From contig CAWGGS010000002.1 in assembly GCA_963822095.1 (NCBI GenBank), positions 37,779-101,778 of the forward strand: a stretch of 64,000 nucleotides of DNA. Reading direction: 5' to 3'. Source of the stretch: CAWGGS01 sp963822095. GTDB taxonomy: Bacteria; Desulfobacterota; Desulfobulbia; Desulfobulbales; Desulfocapsaceae. Under the pieces are notes generated by a model, which searched no databases, was not told the origin of the DNA, and saw nothing but the letters and a program-made list of their open reading frames with translations. Below, in pieces: positions 35,196 through 45,056 of this stretch; position 1 is the first letter of the stretch, and each line of letters starts with the position of its first letter. The translations under genes were made by a program, and so were the position numbers.

Positions 35196-36026
35196 ATGAT
35201 AAGCGAAATAAGTTTTCTTCTTTTTCAGACTGTCCTGGCCGTAACTTTTTTGGCCTGTGCCGCCTATATCGTTTTTTTTATCACCAGGAAAAAAGAGGTC
35301 CGGACTATTGCTAGATGGATACTCATTGTCTCAGGAATCTTGCAGACCGCGTATCTTATTTCTCGATATATGTTGACAGGCTACGCGCCGGTGACATCTT
35401 TGCATGAGGCTGTTGCCTTTTTTGCCTGGGCCTCGACCTGGGCCTATCTTTCTTTTCGTTGGCGTTACACGGTCAAGAATTTCGGGACGTTCGTTTCCCT
35501 CCTGATCTTTATTCTTCTGGTGATTTCGGCTTCGGTTTCCCGAAAAACAGCGCCTATGGACGCGGCTCTCAAGAGTTTATGGCTGCCTGTTCATGCTGGT
35601 GTATCACTTATTTCCTATGGCTTTTTGGCCCTGGCGTTTTGCGGGGGGCTTATGTATCTGCTGCAGGAACGGGAGCTGAAAAGCAAACGCTTCGGCTACT
35701 TTTTCTCCCGCCTGCCGTCCCTGGAAGCACTGGATCAGCTGAACAGCCATTGCCTGACAGTGGGCTTTCTCTTTCTTACCTTTGGGATTGTGACCGGCAT
35801 TATGTGGGCACATCAGGCCTGGGGAACCTATTGGCAATGGGACCCCAAGGAAAGCTGGTCCCTGATTACCTGGTTCATCTATCTCATTCAGGTGCATCAA
35901 CGTATCACCGTTGGTTGGAGAGGGAAGAGGGCGGCGGTTATGGCTATCATCGGTTTTAGCGCCGTCCTTTTCACGCTCTGGGGTGTGACCTTTTTGTTGG
36001 GAGGAGTGCATATTTATGCCCGCTGA
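35196..36026 (+). CDS. ccsA: CcsA/HemX-type cytochrome c assembly membrane protein
   Basis: About 276 residues with 8 hydrophobic spans. The conserved tryptophan-rich heme motif GIMWAHQAWGTYWQWDPKES is intact, as are the His residues around it (HEAVAFFAW, VHAGVSLISYG). System II cytochrome c maturation proteins carry heme to apocytochromes such as DsrJ; HemX-like homologues next to hemA instead influence heme synthesis. The ATG at 35196 is chosen; 35181 TTG is possible. Overlaps hemA by 11 bp. Confidence 0.88.
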   Translation: MISEISFLLFQTVLAVTFLACAAYIVFFITRKKEVRTIARWILIVSGILQTAYLISRYMLTGYAPVTSLHEAVAFFAWASTWAYLSFRWRYTVKNFGTFVSLLIFILLVISASVSRKTAPMDAALKSLWLPVHAGVSLISYGFLALAFCGGLMYLLQERELKSKRFGYFFSRLPSLEALDQLNSHCLTVGFLFLTFGIVTGIMWAHQAWGTYWQWDPKESWSLITWFIYLIQVHQRITVGWRGKRAAVMAIIGFSAVLFTLWGVTFLLGGVHIYAR

Positions 36027-37293
36027 GAGAATTGTACTTGTCGGGGTCAATCATAAGTCGACTCCTCTTGCGGTTCGGGAAAAGATTGCACTAGCCGACG
36101 GGTATCAGGAACCGCTCAAAAGGATTTCCAAGATACCCGGCTGCCGGGAATATTATCTGTTGTCAACCTGCAATCGAGTTGAACTTCTGCTGGTCGCCGA
36201 ATCGTATGACCGGTTGGAAGACGAGCTGATTGACTTTTTTTTCGGTGGTATGGTACCTGCGGAAAAGTGCCGGGACTATATCTACATTTACTATGATGAA
36301 AAAGCGGTACAGCATCTATTTATGGTTGCTTCAAGCCTTGATTCGATGATTATCGGTGAACCGCAGATAGTGGGTCAGTTGAAAGAGGCCTATCGGTATG
36401 CATCGGCGCAGCATACCACTGGCCCGCTCCTCAACAGATTGCTGCACAAGTCTTTTTCGGTGGCAAAACGGGTACGCAACGAGACCGGCATAGGTTCCTC
36501 GGCGGTCTCGATCAGCTATGCTGCGGTGCAGTTGGCAAAAAAGATTTTTGGCAGTCTTCAGGATAAAAAGGTCCTTCTGGTCGGGGCCGGGGAAATGGCG
36601 GAACTTGCCGCGGAGCACCTCGTCGGTCAGGGAGTGGGAGAGGTCGTGGTTGCAAACAGGACCTTGGCACGAGCAGTGGATCTGGCTCAGAAATTCAATG
36701 GTCTTGCCGTCTCTCTTGAAGAGCTGGTCCAGCAACTGGAACGAGTTGATATCCTGATCAGTTCCACCGGAGCCTCCGACATTATTCTGCAAAAGGATCA
36801 GGTTAAACCGGTGATGCGTACCCGGAGAAACAAGCCGCTTTTTTTTATTGATATCGCAGTGCCCCGCGACCTTGATCCATCCCTGAATGATCTGGAAAAT
36901 ATCTTTCTCTACGATATTGATGATTTGACCAATGTCGTGGAGTTGAATAAATCGGAACGGGAGAAGGAGGCCGTTAAGGCCGGTCGGATTGTAGATGAAG
37001 AGGTCTTGAAATTTTTGCGGTGGTATAGGGGAATGGCAATGACACCGACCATTGCCGCTTTGAGAAAAAAGGTGGATGCCATCTGCAGGGTCGAGCTTGA
37101 GAAAACCCTTCCCCGGCTAGGAAATCTATCGGAAAAAGAGCGACAGACCATCGAAAAGATGACCACCGCGATAGCCTCGAAAGTACTCTATGACCCCCTA
37201 CAGTTTATAAAACAGAATTCCTGTAAACAAAACAGTAATGTAAAGACAGATATGCTGCGGACTATCTTTGGATTGAAAGATGAAGATGAATGA
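36016..37293 (+). CDS. hemA: glutamyl-tRNA reductase
   Basis: First committed enzyme of the C5 tetrapyrrole pathway; reduces Glu-tRNA to glutamate-1-semialdehyde with NADPH. 425 residues. GVNHKSTPLAVREKIALADG, the catalytic Cys in YLLSTCNRVELLLV, GEPQIVGQLKEAYRYA, the nucleotide loop KVLLVGAGEMAELAAEHLVG, and a C-terminal dimerisation helix. Reading frames upstream and downstream overlap it, so the cluster is co-translated. Together with met8 it supplies siroheme and heme. Confidence 0.96.
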   Translation: MPAERIVLVGVNHKSTPLAVREKIALADGYQEPLKRISKIPGCREYYLLSTCNRVELLLVAESYDRLEDELIDFFFGGMVPAEKCRDYIYIYYDEKAVQHLFMVASSLDSMIIGEPQIVGQLKEAYRYASAQHTTGPLLNRLLHKSFSVAKRVRNETGIGSSAVSISYAAVQLAKKIFGSLQDKKVLLVGAGEMAELAAEHLVGQGVGEVVVANRTLARAVDLAQKFNGLAVSLEELVQQLERVDILISSTGASDIILQKDQVKPVMRTRRNKPLFFIDIAVPRDLDPSLNDLENIFLYDIDDLTNVVELNKSEREKEAVKAGRIVDEEVLKFLRWYRGMAMTPTIAALRKKVDAICRVELEKTLPRLGNLSEKERQTIEKMTTAIASKVLYDPLQFIKQNSCKQNSNVKTDMLRTIFGLKDEDE

Positions 37294-37798
37294 TAGGCAG
37301 GTTGCACTGGAAAATGAATGGCTTGCGGTTCGTGATTCTGGTGAGCTTCCTGAAATCGCCTACCATTCTTCAATTTATTATCTCAGCGAGGATGAGGATG
37401 GCCCTCGTCTGCAGCTCAATGAGCAGGAGCGGAGGAAATTACTCGAGGCTGCTGAAAAACGTTATCGAGACATTATCCTTCGAGATATGCATCCGGAAAA
37501 TAGAGGAAAATCGCTCTATCGTGGGCTCAGGCGTTCCATGGAAAATTGGCAGCGGTTCAAGCTCTTTAACCGTCGCCACCGGGTTGAGATTCTGTCTTGC
37601 CGACAGGAAGCTGCCCAGGCTCTAAAGCATTTTTTGACAACAGAGATCCGTGAAGGCGCTTTTCCGTCTGCTTCGGTGAACTGTTCGTTTCAGGAGCTCA
37701 TATCCTTTGCCCTTGACCTGGGGCTTTCAAGACAGGAACTTCCGAAGGATTTGGAAAGGTATTTTCATGATCTATCTCCGAGCCGCATTTCGGCCTGA
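37280..37798 (+). CDS. hypothetical protein after hemA
   Basis: 172 residues, charged, no signal peptide or membrane span. Mainly helical-looking; RRKLLEAAEKRYRDIILRDM and RGLRRSMENWQRFKLFNRRH stand out, the second basic enough for nucleic-acid or ribosome contact. Overlaps the end of hemA by 14 bp (start at 37280, or 37286 for the next ATG), so it is translationally coupled. I do not recognise the family. Confidence 0.75.
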   Translation: MKMNDRQVALENEWLAVRDSGELPEIAYHSSIYYLSEDEDGPRLQLNEQERRKLLEAAEKRYRDIILRDMHPENRGKSLYRGLRRSMENWQRFKLFNRRHRVEILSCRQEAAQALKHFLTTEIREGAFPSASVNCSFQELISFALDLGLSRQELPKDLERYFHDLSPSRISA

Positions 37799-38063
37799 GT
37801 AAACAGTTTTCAAAACATCCTCCTCTATCCCCTTATAAGCAGGGAGATATCGCCATACTTCCATTATGTAAATCAAATTTAAAAATCCGGTATTTTTAAT
37901 TGACAAGGGAAGAAACCAAGCCGGGTATCTAAAATCGCCTTTTTTAAAGCTCGTCTTCTTTTCGATGGTATTTGCCGTCCTCTTTTGTTATGTCTGTCAA
38001 GCAGAAATGCCGGACGGACATGATTTGTATGCCGATACAAAACACCTACTCATATAAAAAATC

Positions 38064-40175
38064 ATGAAAAATTTCATCACACGTTCTACTACGGCCTTCC
38101 TGGTCGTCTTCCTTTTTACGGCCGGTTTTGTCGCCGCACAAGATATATCAAAGACCAAAAGCACGGATCGGAAGAGAAATCAGTTAATCGGTTATATGTT
38201 GGATAAACAGCTTCCGGCTATCCATTTCAGCGACAAAAAGATGGACAAAAAACAGTCTCTTGCAATTTTTCATCTTTATCTGAAACAGTTGGATTACCAA
38301 AAAAGGTTTCTTCTAAAACAGGATGTAACGACGCTGAACTCCTTTGCACCTCATATTGCGGAGAATCTGGAACATGGCACCATGGTTCTTCCTGATGCCG
38401 GTTATCAGATCATGAAGGAGCGAATTGATCAGGTCGTGAAAATGGTGGACCGGATTATGACCCATGGTTTTGATGTCAACCGTGAAGATACCCTTGAGAC
38501 CGACCCGGAAAAGATTGATTATGCAAGTAATCTTAATGAACTGCATAATAGATGGCGAAAAATAATGAAGGCCAGGGTCATGTCCAAATATCTTGATCTG
38601 GTCGAGGACCAAAAGAAAGAGAAAACAAAGCAATCGGAGAAGGCCCTGTGGAAACAGGCATTGGAAAAGGTTGGCAAGGTAAATAAGGATTTCTTCTTCC
38701 GCCTGCATCAGGAGACGCTACAGGATCATTACGATCGCTTTTTCAACGCCGTGGCCAGGTCCTTTGACCCCCACACCAACTACCTTCCCCCGGATAAAAA
38801 AGAAGATTTTGATATTCATATGCGAGGGAGTCTGGAGGGGATAGGAGCGCTCTTAAGAGAAGATGACGGGTTTATCAAAGTAGTACGGATCATTCCGGGG
38901 AGTCCTGCCGCCAAGCAGGGGCATTTGAAGGCTGAGGACGTCATTATTCAGGTTGCGGAGGCCGGCAAGGAACCGGTGGAAATCACCGATATGCGTATCA
39001 GTGACGCCGTACGGCTGATCAGGGGCCCCAAGGGGACGGAAGTCCGGTTGACTGTAAAGAAACCCGATGGAACCAAGGAAGTCATTCCCATCGTCAGGGG
39101 CGTGGTCCAGATCGAGGAGACCTTTGTCAAGGATACGGTAATGGATTCTCCCGACGGTGGAAAAATCGGCTATATTCTGATCCCAAGTTTTTATCGGGAT
39201 TTTGAGAAATCAAAGAACGGTGACAATGCCCGGAACTCCACAGACGATATGCGTCGGGCAATCGATGATCTTAAAAAGACCCGTCTTGAAGGGATCATTT
39301 TAGATCTCAGAAATAATGGTGGAGGGTCACTTGTTGATGCAGTTGATATTGCGGGTCTTTTTATAAAATCCGGTCCGATCGTTCAGGTCAAGAACACCTA
39401 TGGGACAACCAGAGTTCTGGATGACGATGATGATGGTATCGAATATGGGGGGCCTATGGTCGTCCTGGTAAACCGGTTTTCCGCCTCGGCATCCGAGATT
39501 GTGGCAGCAGCCTTGCAGGACTATAAACGGGCGGTGATTGTCGGTGGACCTCATACCCATGGAAAGGGAACAGTTCAGACCATAATTGACATGAATGAAA
39601 ACATGCCCCTTCTTCAACTAAAAAAGATCTCTGATCTTGGGGCATTAAAGGTAACCATTCAAAAATTCTACAGGGTTACCGGCGGTTCGACCCAGTATAA
39701 AGGCGTTGTGCCTGATATTATACTGCCGAGCCTGTTTCAGCATTTGAAATCCGGTGAAAAATATCTCGATTATTCCCTTCCCTGGGATCAGGTGGGACCT
39801 GTGGACTTCACTCCTTTTGACGATAAAATACCGAATTTGGCGATGTTGAAGAAAAAAAGCATGGGAAGAGTCAAACACGACGAAGGGTTAAAGATGATAG
39901 CGGAAGAGGCCCAAAAAGCTATAGAGCGAAGAAAACATACGGTCATCTCCCTAAAGCTTACCGACATGCGAAAAAAGATGGACGAGGACCGCCGTGAGCG
40001 TGAAAAAATCGGCTCCCAATATCGGAAATACCAAGAAAGACTCGAAGGGAGTGACTCTTCCGATCTTAACGAAAAGAACGGGAAAAAAGATACGGTGTCG
40101 AATTGGAAAGAAGAGATCAAACAAGATCCGTATGTCAATGAGGCCAAAAACATAATTGTCAATATGGAACGGTAA
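38064..40175 (+). CDS. prc: tail-specific (C-terminal processing) protease
   Basis: Periplasmic S41 protease of 703 residues with a signal peptide (STTAFLVVFLFTAGFVAAQD). PDZ domain about 245-330 (GSLEGIGALLREDDGFIKVV, IIPGSPAAKQGHLKAEDVII). Protease core: LRNNGGGSLVDAVDIAGLF, catalytic Ser in NRFSASASEIVAAALQD, catalytic Lys in HTHGKGTVQTI. Long N- and C-terminal helical parts match Prc rather than short CtpA. Degrades or trims exported proteins marked by nonpolar C-termini. Single gene, 265 bp from the upstream gene. Confidence 0.94.
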   Translation: MKNFITRSTTAFLVVFLFTAGFVAAQDISKTKSTDRKRNQLIGYMLDKQLPAIHFSDKKMDKKQSLAIFHLYLKQLDYQKRFLLKQDVTTLNSFAPHIAENLEHGTMVLPDAGYQIMKERIDQVVKMVDRIMTHGFDVNREDTLETDPEKIDYASNLNELHNRWRKIMKARVMSKYLDLVEDQKKEKTKQSEKALWKQALEKVGKVNKDFFFRLHQETLQDHYDRFFNAVARSFDPHTNYLPPDKKEDFDIHMRGSLEGIGALLREDDGFIKVVRIIPGSPAAKQGHLKAEDVIIQVAEAGKEPVEITDMRISDAVRLIRGPKGTEVRLTVKKPDGTKEVIPIVRGVVQIEETFVKDTVMDSPDGGKIGYILIPSFYRDFEKSKNGDNARNSTDDMRRAIDDLKKTRLEGIILDLRNNGGGSLVDAVDIAGLFIKSGPIVQVKNTYGTTRVLDDDDDGIEYGGPMVVLVNRFSASASEIVAAALQDYKRAVIVGGPHTHGKGTVQTIIDMNENMPLLQLKKISDLGALKVTIQKFYRVTGGSTQYKGVVPDIILPSLFQHLKSGEKYLDYSLPWDQVGPVDFTPFDDKIPNLAMLKKKSMGRVKHDEGLKMIAEEAQKAIERRKHTVISLKLTDMRKKMDEDRREREKIGSQYRKYQERLEGSDSSDLNEKNGKKDTVSNWKEEIKQDPYVNEAKNIIVNMER

Positions 40176-40467
40176 GAGGGGATCTGAAAGCTTTTGGGAG
40201 CAGTGGATTTGCCATATCGGAGCGAAGAATTTTAAGGTTCGATATAGCCGGTCGTCCTGGTCCGATCCTATTGGTTACGTGATATTTTTGCCGACTTTCC
40301 TGGCAATCCATGGTCTTCAGGCCTACCACTTCGGACAAAAAAATGTTCTTGAAAAAGGGTGGGAAAGGTGCTAAATGTCATGGTTTGTGAATGGCCATTC
40401 ATTATTATAGTTTGTAATTTTGGATGATTATTCAAAAAGAGCTTAATTCAAAAGAGGCGATTGGTTG

Positions 40468-41010
40468 ATGGATCTTAGCGAAGCACTGAACAACCATAGA
40501 GGGAAGATCGTCAATAGATGGGTGGAATACACGCTGTCCTCCTATAAATCGTCTGAATTTTTTCTAAAAGAAAGTAACGCGTTTGCAAACCCGACGGGCG
40601 GTATTGTCCGTCTGTCCTTGAATAAGCTGTTTGGGTTTTTGGCAGAGAAAGCGGATTCCGTCAAGTTTCAGGAACCTCTGGGCGAGATAATGCGACTGCG
40701 TTCCGTACAAGAGTTTACAGCCGGTCAGGCGGTTGCGCCGATCAATGCCGTCAAACATATCGTGCGGGAAGTTCTTGCCGAGGATAAACAAAATTGTGAT
40801 TTGGCAAACAACCTGTATGACTTTGACTTTGCGGTTGATTTAGCCATGCTGAGTGCCTTTGATATCTACATGCAATGCCGTGAACGGCTCTACGAGGTCA
40901 GGATAAAAGAAATAAAGTCCGGTGCTCATGTTCTAACAGACAGCCAATGCCCATCGGCATGGGCCAAAAATATCACAGAGGAAAGTTCTGATACGGTCAA
41001 AAACAAATAA
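40468..41010 (+). CDS. RsbRD N-terminal-domain-like protein
   Basis: 180 residues, soluble. LSEALNNHRGKIVNRWVEYT, FANPTGGIVRLSLNKLFGFL and MRLRSVQEFTAGQAVAPINA resemble the helical heme/sensor-like globin-related N-terminal domain of RsbR co-antagonists. There is no STAS domain. It precedes dsrM by 82 bp on the same strand, so it may report redox or energy state to, or be co-made with, the Dsr complex (inference). The ATG 40468 directly follows a TTG (40465). Confidence 0.75.
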   Translation: MDLSEALNNHRGKIVNRWVEYTLSSYKSSEFFLKESNAFANPTGGIVRLSLNKLFGFLAEKADSVKFQEPLGEIMRLRSVQEFTAGQAVAPINAVKHIVREVLAEDKQNCDLANNLYDFDFAVDLAMLSAFDIYMQCRERLYEVRIKEIKSGAHVLTDSQCPSAWAKNITEESSDTVKNK

Positions 41011-41092
41011 CTGGTTTCCGGATCGAATGAGTGTCGTGCCTCAGCGGTGTGGTCTCCAAAAAAATTCAGTTCAATTTGAAGCGAGGTAAGAA

Positions 41093-42112
41093 ATGAAGTA
41101 CGTCTTCTCATTTCTGGCGGTCATTGGTTTAATCGCGATCGCCGGGCTCGGATCCCTGATACCGGGTATGCAATCCGTTTTTGGCGTTGCACTCCCCTAT
41201 CTGGCCATTTTGGTCTTTGCTGGTGGATTTATTTACAAGGTAATTGATTGGGCCAAGTCCCCCGTGCCCTTTCCCATCCAAACTAGCTGTGGCCAAGCGG
41301 TCTCCCTGGACTTCATCAAGCAGAACAGACTTGAATGTCCTCATACAACCCCCGAGGTTGTTGCCAGGATGATTCTTGAGATCTTCACGTTCAGATCGCT
41401 TTTCAGAAACACCAAAACTCAAATCTACAATGGACCGAAGATCACCTATGAGTCCTCCAAATGGCTCTGGGGATTTGCCCTGCTGTTTCATTACTCGTTC
41501 CTTGTGATTGTCCTGAGACATATGCGCCTTTTCTTGGATCCGGTACCTGCCTGGGTGAACTGGCTGGATTTCGGCGACGGCATCTTCCAGATCGGTGCGC
41601 CGAATGTCTATGTTACCGATGCAACCATATTGATTGCTTTGGGCTATCTCTTCGGCAGGAGAATTTGGAGTCGCCATGTACGTTACATAACCCTCATGAA
41701 TGACGTGTTTCCACTTGTCCTTATCTTCGGTATAGCCTGTACCGGAATTCTGATGCGGTACTTTCTCAGGACCGATATCGATATCATTACCATCAAACGA
41801 CTGGCGATAGGACTTGTTACCTTCTCTCCGGTTATTGCAACCAAGATCGGGGCAATTTTCTTTATCCATCTTTTCCTGGTATGCTCCCTGCTGATCTATT
41901 TTCCTTTCAGCAAACTCATGCATTTGGGTGGTGTCTTCCTGAGTCCGACCAGGAACATGAAAAACAACTCCCGTGCTGTTCGTCATATCAACCCCTGGAA
42001 CGATCCCGAAATCAAGCCGCATTCCTATGCAGGCTATGAGGATGAATTCAGGGAATTCATGGTAGAAGCCGGAATCCCGGTTGAGAAAGAGTTGCCTGCT
42101 GAAAAAGGATGA
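41093..42112 (+). CDS. dsrM: DsrM, membrane cytochrome b subunit of DsrMKJOP
   Basis: 339 residues with 5-6 membrane spans; NarI-like diheme cytochrome b. It opens MKYVFSFLAVIGLIAIAGLG. Candidate heme His residues lie in the FHYSFLVIVLRHMRLFLDPV, KRLAIGLVTFSPVI and FIHLFLVCSLLIYFPFSKLM spans. GAGGTAAG precedes the ATG. Takes quinol electrons (or delivers them) and passes them to DsrK on the cytoplasmic side. First gene of the canonical dsrMKJOP order. Confidence 0.95.
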   Translation: MKYVFSFLAVIGLIAIAGLGSLIPGMQSVFGVALPYLAILVFAGGFIYKVIDWAKSPVPFPIQTSCGQAVSLDFIKQNRLECPHTTPEVVARMILEIFTFRSLFRNTKTQIYNGPKITYESSKWLWGFALLFHYSFLVIVLRHMRLFLDPVPAWVNWLDFGDGIFQIGAPNVYVTDATILIALGYLFGRRIWSRHVRYITLMNDVFPLVLIFGIACTGILMRYFLRTDIDIITIKRLAIGLVTFSPVIATKIGAIFFIHLFLVCSLLIYFPFSKLMHLGGVFLSPTRNMKNNSRAVRHINPWNDPEIKPHSYAGYEDEFREFMVEAGIPVEKELPAEKG

Positions 42113-42156
42113 GATTTTATACTGTTGACCCATACTAGCGTATAAGGATAAAAACG

Positions 42157-43785
42157 ATGGCAGTTCCAAAACTAGAACAATTATCGAAAAGCGTAGTGCA
42201 GGGACCATCCTTGGCAACTGGAGCGATACCAACCAGGGACTGGATGGACATACCCGTTGTCTTCAAAGAGGGGAATTACGCCTATGTCGCCAAGAAGGAT
42301 AAGGTGGAATATCTCAACAGCCAGAGTGGGCTGAATTTCCCCAATGCCAGGGAGTGGTCTCCGGAAGATGATGACTGGAAACTCCCCGAGAATTGGAAAG
42401 AAATTATCCTCTCAGGGTTGAAAGAACGACTCGAAAAATTCCGTTCCCTGAAGATCTTCATGGATTGTTGTGTCCGGTGCGGTGCCTGCGCCGACAAGTG
42501 CCACTTTTTTCTCGGCACCGGAGATCCGAAAAACATGCCGGTGCTCCGGGCCGAGTTACTGAGGTCGGTTTACCGTAACGATTTCACCCTTGGAGGAAAA
42601 ATTCTCGGCAAGATGGCCGGGGCCCGTGAGATGACCGTTGGGGTGCTCAAGGAATGGTTCATGTACTCCTACCAGTGTACGGAGTGCAGGAGATGTTCCG
42701 TTTTCTGCCCCTACGGCATTGATACCGCTGAAGTAACCATGATGATTCGTGAGCTTCTCCATTTGGTCGGTATTGGTATTAACTGGATTCTCGAGCCGGT
42801 ATCCAATTCCAACCGGACCGGTAACCATATGGGTCTGCAGCCACACACCTTCAAGGATAATGTCGATTTCTTAGCCGATGATGTCGAGAATCTGACCGGG
42901 ATCAAGATCAATCATACCTTCAACAGGAAGGGAGCCGAGATCCTGTTCATCACTCCGTCGGCCGACGTTTTTGCCGAACCTGGTCTCTATACGGCCATGG
43001 GATATCTTCTCCTCTTTGAAGCTATAGGCCTGGATTATACCTGGTCGACCTACGCCTCGGAGGGCGGAAACTTCGGCCTCTTTACCAGTAATGAGACGAT
43101 GAAAAAGCTCAATGCCAAAATGTATGCCGAGGCCAAACGTCTCGGGGTCAAATATATCATCGGCGGTGAATGTGGTCATATGTGGAGGGTTGTCCATCAA
43201 TATATGGATACGATGAACGGTCCGGCGGATTTCCTGGAAATGCCAGTATCTCCGATTACCGGAACGGCATTTAAGAACGCGGCCTCAACCAAAATGGTTC
43301 ATATCAGCGAGTTCACTGCCGACCTGATCAAGCACGGTAAGCTCAAGTTTGATAAGAGCCGGAACAGCCATGTCAAGGCAACCTTCCATGATTCATGCAA
43401 CCCGGCAAGGGCCATGGGGCTTCTTGATGAGCCTCGTTATATCCTCGATCACGTCGTTGACTGGGTTGAAATGCCTGAAAATACTATCCGTGAACAGACT
43501 TTCTGCTGTGGTTCCGGCACCGGTCTCAACACCGATGAGATCATGGAACTGAGGATGCGGGCGGGTTTACCCAGAGCCAATGCGGTCAAATATGTCCATG
43601 AAAAGAAAGGCGTCAATATGTTGTCATGTGTTTGTGCCATTGACCGGGCAACTTTGACCTCCCTGATGAATTACTGGAATCCGGAAGTCGGAGTGTGCGG
43701 TGTTTCCGAACTCGTCGGTAATGCCTTGGTGGTCGAAGGCGAGACACGCGGCGAACTTGATGAAGGCCTGCGAACGATGGTTTAA
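42157..43785 (+). CDS. dsrK: DsrK, HdrD-like iron-sulfur subunit of DsrMKJOP
   Basis: 542 residues, cytoplasmic face. Two [4Fe-4S] motifs, CCVRCGACADKCHFFLG and YQCTECRRCSVFCPYG, then two CCG-type cysteine regions (FHDSCNPARAMGLLDEPR and EQTFCCGSGTGLNTDE) that build the noncubane cluster used on disulfides in HdrD/HdrB. Thought to reduce the DsrC trisulfide, the product of sulfite reduction. Follows dsrM after 44 bp. Confidence 0.96.
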   Translation: MAVPKLEQLSKSVVQGPSLATGAIPTRDWMDIPVVFKEGNYAYVAKKDKVEYLNSQSGLNFPNAREWSPEDDDWKLPENWKEIILSGLKERLEKFRSLKIFMDCCVRCGACADKCHFFLGTGDPKNMPVLRAELLRSVYRNDFTLGGKILGKMAGAREMTVGVLKEWFMYSYQCTECRRCSVFCPYGIDTAEVTMMIRELLHLVGIGINWILEPVSNSNRTGNHMGLQPHTFKDNVDFLADDVENLTGIKINHTFNRKGAEILFITPSADVFAEPGLYTAMGYLLLFEAIGLDYTWSTYASEGGNFGLFTSNETMKKLNAKMYAEAKRLGVKYIIGGECGHMWRVVHQYMDTMNGPADFLEMPVSPITGTAFKNAASTKMVHISEFTADLIKHGKLKFDKSRNSHVKATFHDSCNPARAMGLLDEPRYILDHVVDWVEMPENTIREQTFCCGSGTGLNTDEIMELRMRAGLPRANAVKYVHEKKGVNMLSCVCAIDRATLTSLMNYWNPEVGVCGVSELVGNALVVEGETRGELDEGLRTMV

Positions 43786-43814
43786 TTCCGACCGGGAATA
43801 AAGGAGTTACGATA

Positions 43815-44213
43815 ATGTATAACAAAAAGACAATTATTCCGGGACTGATCATATTTGTCCTCATTCTGACGGCTCCCATCTGGTACAACGGACTGAAGGC
43901 ACGGGCCATGCCTAAGCCTGAATTGCCGGCAGGGGAAAAACAATGTGTTCTCCCTTTGCAAGAGATCCGGGACACCCATATGCAATTGCTAAACCGATGG
44001 CGTGATGAGGTCGTACGGGAAAATAAACGTGAACCTATCACGGTGGATGGTAAAGTCTACGGGAAAGGGTTTCAGTTGGCCTGTCTGAAATGCCATCCCA
44101 GTAAAGTAAAATTCTGCGATAAATGCCATGAATATGCCGCAGTTCAGCCCTATTGCTGGGATTGCCATTATACAAAGGCACAGGCAGCTGAAATGATGAA
44201 GGAGACGCACTAA
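43815..44213 (+). CDS. dsrJ: DsrJ, periplasmic triheme cytochrome c
   Basis: 132 residues; one uncleaved N-terminal span (KTIIPGLIIFVLILTAPIWY). Three CXXCH sites at residues 90-94, 101-105 and 114-118. Cys44 in EKQCVLPLQE is in the region of the conserved cysteine proposed as an unusual axial heme ligand in DsrJ. Needs the cytochrome c maturation machinery (ccsA-like gene at 35196). Its stop overlaps the dsrO start by one base. Confidence 0.95.
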   Translation: MYNKKTIIPGLIIFVLILTAPIWYNGLKARAMPKPELPAGEKQCVLPLQEIRDTHMQLLNRWRDEVVRENKREPITVDGKVYGKGFQLACLKCHPSKVKFCDKCHEYAAVQPYCWDCHYTKAQAAEMMKETH

Positions 44214-45049
44214 TGGATAACGAAAGAAGAAAATTCCTGAAGATTGCGGGTTTTTCTGCACTTGCCGGAATAGGTGCCCCCGCAATCGTCAAGCTGACAT
44301 CCACCGCCTCTTATGCCTCTGAACAGGCAGCGCACGGGGCGTCTGAAGGCAAAATGGCGGAAGGCGGCAGCCTCCAGGAGACGGGTGAAAAGACCAAACA
44401 ATATGGCATGGTCATTGATATGCGAAAGTTCATGCAAAACCCGGAGCTTGAGGACATGGCCATAGAGGCATGCATCAATGCCCATAATATCCCGCAGTTC
44501 CCACCGGAAAAGAAAAAGGACGAGATCAAATGGATCTGGAAGACAGGTTTTGAAAATGCCTTCCAAGAGCATACAAACTATCATACATCGGAAGAGGTCG
44601 AGAAATCTCCCTTTCTCATACTGTGCAACCACTGCGAATTCCCTCCCTGTGTCAGGGTGTGCCCTACCAAGGCGACCTTCAAGATGAAGGAAACCGGTAT
44701 TGTAACAATGGATTTTCACCGTTGTATAGGATGCCGCTTCTGCATGGCTGCCTGCCCCTATGGCTCAAGAAGCTTCAACTGGCAGGATCCGAGACCTTAT
44801 ATCAAGCATTTAGATCCTGATTTCCCAACCCGAATGCGCGGTGTTGTCGAAAAATGCAGCTTCTGCGAAGAACGCCTCGCAAAAGGTCTCGAACCAGCAT
44901 GTGTGGCAGCAGTAAAGGACAGTGGAGCCTTGATCTTTGGTGACATCAATGATGAAAAATCAGAAATAAGGCAAGTCCTTCAGAAAGAATTTACTATCCA
45001 GCGGAAGCCATCCGCAGGGACAAAACCGTCAGTCTTTTATATAGTGTGA
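44213..45049 (+). CDS. dsrO: DsrO, Tat-exported ferredoxin-like subunit
   Basis: 278 residues. Tat signal ERRKFLKIAGFSALAGIGAP. Periplasmic [4Fe-4S] clusters are set by LCNHCEFPPCVRVCPTKATF, CIGCRFCMAACPYGSR and CSFCEERLAKGLEPACVAA; the family carries several clusters of this DMSO-reductase-B type. Works with DsrP and DsrJ. Start ATG shares one base with the dsrJ stop. Confidence 0.95.
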   Translation: MDNERRKFLKIAGFSALAGIGAPAIVKLTSTASYASEQAAHGASEGKMAEGGSLQETGEKTKQYGMVIDMRKFMQNPELEDMAIEACINAHNIPQFPPEKKKDEIKWIWKTGFENAFQEHTNYHTSEEVEKSPFLILCNHCEFPPCVRVCPTKATFKMKETGIVTMDFHRCIGCRFCMAACPYGSRSFNWQDPRPYIKHLDPDFPTRMRGVVEKCSFCEERLAKGLEPACVAAVKDSGALIFGDINDEKSEIRQVLQKEFTIQRKPSAGTKPSVFYIV

Positions 45050-45056
45050 GGTCGTT

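Noticed and set aside
37965..38057. 30-codon ORF with a hydrophobic start just before prc
   Set aside because: No ribosome-binding site and too short; could be an exported peptide but cannot be supported.
40156..40374. 72-codon ORF after prc
   Set aside because: Overlaps the prc end, has no protein-like pattern, and covers a possible fragment of the short family C repeat.
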